Shown here: positions 6,729-6,733 of the stretch, piece by piece
Layout: each line of letters begins with the position of its first letter
Numbering within the stretch: position 1 is the stretch's first letter
Assembly (NCBI GenBank): GCA_039917935.1
Contig: JBDSIM010000331.1
Coordinates: 1 to 6,733 of the forward strand
DNA: 6,733 nt
Source of the DNA: Chryseosolibacter sp039917935
GTDB lineage: Bacteria; Bacteroidota; Bacteroidia; Cytophagales; Cyclobacteriaceae
Direction: 5' to 3'
Translations under genes and position numbers: made by a program
The notes under the pieces: generated by a model
The model's database searches: none
What the model was told of the DNA's origin: nothing
The model's input: the letters and a program-made list of their open reading frames with translations, nothing else

Positions 6729-6733
6729 ATTTT

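Overview
The window reads as a piece of a Bacteroidota chromosome carrying genes for exported carbohydrate processing. That assignment is an inference from family content and style. The genes have no clear Shine-Dalgarno sequences. One signal peptide ends in a Ser/Gln junction typical of the phylum. The families (large exported GH78 rhamnosidase, exported ChbG/YdjC-like protein, Tat-exported xylose-isomerase-like TIM barrel, PVC-type dehydrogenase lipoprotein) often occur together in Bacteroidota, and also in Planctomycetes and Verrucomicrobia. No rRNA, tRNA, mobile element or CRISPR was seen.

All five genes lie on the minus strand, so transcription runs from high to low coordinates. In that order: (1) a 3-hydroxyacyl-CoA dehydrogenase-fold oxidoreductase (6728-5757); (2) a 137-base gap with an AT-rich perfect inverted repeat and a possible promoter; (3) a secreted GH78 alpha-L-rhamnosidase (5619-2869); (4) a ChbG/YdjC-like deacetylase (2872-2012) whose start overlaps the rhamnosidase stop as ATGA; (5) a 133-base gap with an 11-bp perfect inverted repeat; (6) a Tat-exported sugar isomerase/epimerase-like TIM barrel (1878-1003); (7) ten bases later, the start of a lipoprotein dehydrogenase of the 'PVC-type' beta-propeller family (992 to beyond base 1, 3' end cut off). 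No stretch over 300 bases lacks a gene.

Read together, the last four genes look like a set acting outside the cytoplasm: removal of terminal rhamnose, hydrolysis of an acetyl or similar group, isomerisation or cleavage of a sugar by a metal-dependent TIM barrel, and oxidation by a membrane-anchored dehydrogenase. They use three export routes (Sec/signal peptidase I, Tat, lipoprotein). The first gene is cytoplasmic and may or may not belong to the same pathway; its cofactor and active-site loops depart from standard fatty-acid enzymes. The substrate cannot be read from the sequence. No transporter, SusC/SusD pair or regulator lies within the window.
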